Positions 63,055 to 64,000 of a stretch of 64,000 nt of DNA are shown one piece after another; within the stretch, counting starts at the first letter, position 1, and the number at the start of each line of letters is the position of its first letter. The notes under the pieces are model-generated. The model saw nothing but the letters and a program-made list of their open reading frames with translations. It was not told the DNA's origin and did no database searches. This stretch comes from a bacterium (GTDB taxonomy: Bacteria; 4484-113; JAFGCY01): assembly GCA_020849855.1 (NCBI GenBank), contig JADZFO010000040.1:1-64000 (forward strand), read 5' to 3'. The position numbers and the translations under genes were made by a program.

Positions 63055-63506
63055 CCAGTGTTCTGCGCATCTTCCTTGTCTTCAGCGTCCTTTGCGGACT
63101 GCTTGTCTTCAGCGGCTGCTTCGAGCGCTTCACGCAAAAGAAGGCCACGGACAGCCACGCCGGCGAGACTGCCGAGGAGCATGCGGCTCACAGCGAGGAC
63201 GGCCACGAGGGCGAGACTGCTGAAGAGCACGCTGCCCACAGCGAGGATGGCCACGAGGGCGAGACTGCCGAGGAGCATGCGGCCCACAGCGAGGATGGCC
63301 ACGCCGGCGAAACTGCCGAGGAGCATGCCGCCCACAGCGAGGACGGCCACGAGGGCGAGACGGAAGAAGAGCATGCCTCCCACAGCGAGGACGAGCATCA
63401 GGAAGGCGAGGGGCATTCCCACGAAGGCGAAAGCGCCGAGGAGCATGCCGGGCACTCTGAGGAAGGCGGATCTGAAGCCGAGGGTGGGGAGGGCGCAGGC
63501 AAGTGA
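63051..63506 (+). CDS. Lipoprotein built of tandem 16-residue His/Glu repeats
   Basis: This 151-residue protein has a lipobox ending VFSGC (Cys 23). From residue 36 five near-identical 16-residue units with the core GETAEEHAAHSEDGH follow. After an 8-residue spacer a sixth unit (HEGESAEEHAGHSEEG) occurs, then a Gly/Glu tail. Each unit offers about three His and many carboxylates, so it should bind metal ions as a periplasmic buffer or chaperone. It overlaps the TolC gene and the adaptor gene. Confidence 0.85.
   Translation: MTSVLRIFLVFSVLCGLLVFSGCFERFTQKKATDSHAGETAEEHAAHSEDGHEGETAEEHAAHSEDGHEGETAEEHAAHSEDGHAGETAEEHAAHSEDGHEGETEEEHASHSEDEHQEGEGHSHEGESAEEHAGHSEEGGSEAEGGEGAGK
63156..63467 (+). 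repeat. Coding tandem repeat, 48-bp units
   Basis: Five 48-bp units, a 24-bp partial unit and one diverged 48-bp unit encode the His/Glu repeats of the lipoprotein. The DNA is more alike than codon choice alone would need, so recent expansion is likely. Confidence 0.85.
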
Positions 63507-64000
63507 TCCTGACACGACATGGCCTGGCGGCTTTGGCCGTCTACCTGCTGAGCGGCTGCCTGCTGTGTGCCTGCCCGGCCCGGGAAAAGGCTGCCACTGA
63601 TCCGCATGCGGGGGAAAGTGCTGAGGAGCATGCAGCGCACAGCGAAGGCGGCGCGGAACATGGCGAGGACAGCCACAGCGGTGAGAGCGCTGAAGAGCAT
63701 GCGGCGCATGCTGAACATGCCGAGCATGATGAGCACGGCGCCAGCGACGAGGAAGGCGGCCATGAAGGCCACGACCACGCGGAGCTGGTGAAGCTCAGCC
63801 CCGAGCAGCTGCGGCAGTATGGCGTCAAGATCGCCAGCGCCTCCGGCGGCAGGCTGGAGCAGTACCTGACCCTGCCGGGCGAGGCGGCGGTGAATGCCGA
63901 CACTGTCGGCCATGTGCTGCCCAAGCTGCCCGGCGTGGTTAAGAGCGTGCATGCCAATATCGGCGACCAGGTGCGCAAAGGCCAGCTGCTGGCCGTCATC
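63503..64000 (+). CDS. RND efflux periplasmic adaptor (CusB/CzcB-like), C-terminus beyond the window
   Basis: The 166 visible residues start at GTG 63503, which shares GTGA with the previous stop. A lipobox ends LLSGC (Cys 19). Residues 35-92 are His/Glu-rich, with two units of the same GESAEEHAAH repeat as the upstream lipoprotein. The fold proper starts at LVKLSPEQLRQYGVKIASA and continues TLPGEAAVNADTVGHVLPKLPGVVKSVHANIGDQVRKGQLLAVI, the barrel-sandwich biotinyl-lipoyl region of membrane-fusion proteins. The RND pump gene probably follows. Confidence 0.87.
   Translation, partial: MILTRHGLAALAVYLLSGCLLCACPAREKAATDPHAGESAEEHAAHSEGGAEHGEDSHSGESAEEHAAHAEHAEHDEHGASDEEGGHEGHDHAELVKLSPEQLRQYGVKIASASGGRLEQYLTLPGEAAVNADTVGHVLPKLPGVVKSVHANIGDQVRKGQLLAVI

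Noticed and set aside
63156-63467. CRISPR or non-coding satellite
   Set aside because: The 48-bp units keep the reading frame, encode a regular His/Glu peptide, and follow a lipoprotein signal.

Overview
The window is GC-rich bacterial chromosome, densely coded on both strands. The organism was probably a diderm: the window holds a TolC-type outer-membrane channel, an RND-type periplasmic adaptor and many lipoproteins or secreted proteins. It respires, because all fourteen complex I subunits are present. No rRNA gene is present, so I cannot name a lineage with confidence. An uncultured or poorly sampled phylum fits the mix of PKD-repeat lipoproteins, dispersed hairpin repeats and frequent leaderless promoters.

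Layout. 1-125 is the end of an IS3-family element. 126-786 is a gene-free repeat patch of small hairpins. 787-3579 (minus) holds nnr and alr. 3900-7198 (plus) is the str cluster rpsL-rpsG-fusA. 7190-8215 is a REP-associated tyrosine transposase (RAYT) framed by mirrored 39-bp repeats. 8219-12673 (minus) carries a PAP2 phosphatase gene, rph, murI and rmuC. 12737-21500 is a mixed stretch: a GT4 glycosyltransferase, secreted proteins, an HtrA protease, a CoA-binding protein, a giant PKD-repeat lipoprotein and a zinc-ribbon protein. 21756-37492 is a complete nuoABCDEFGHIJKLMN operon. 37497-43457 has a DUF2344 gene with tsaD, an APC permease, a queuosine-precursor transporter and a lipoprotein. 43482-48117 is a sugar-phosphate and alpha-glucan cluster (phosphohexomutase, GalT-like, GH57). 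48197-54386 has trigger factor, an M19 dipeptidase, a lipoprotein, rlmN and a 2-hydroxyacid dehydrogenase. 54414-58737 is a stress-like block of small charged proteins and a ClpC/ClpB-like ATPase. 58746-60933 has a secreted BSP-type peptidase, a pilin-like protein and a DUF4337 protein. 60970 to the end is a heavy-metal efflux operon whose lipoprotein and adaptor share a His/Glu-rich repeat.

Regulation. In at least a dozen genes a TANNNT -10 box ends 5-10 bases before the start codon (exactly 6 bases in eight of them). Transcription would then start at or next to the first base of the ORF, giving leaderless mRNAs. Other genes, mostly inside operons, have ordinary Shine-Dalgarno sites. GGAAC-type -35 boxes precede three small charged-protein genes at 54.4-55.9 kb and suggest control by an ECF sigma factor.

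Most interesting: the REP/RAYT cassette whose 40-bp perfect inverted repeat includes the fusA stop codon; the leaderless promoter pattern; the ECF-like small-protein cluster with an in-frame TGA at codon 4 of one gene; and the 16-residue His/Glu repeat shared by two adjacent metal-efflux lipoproteins.
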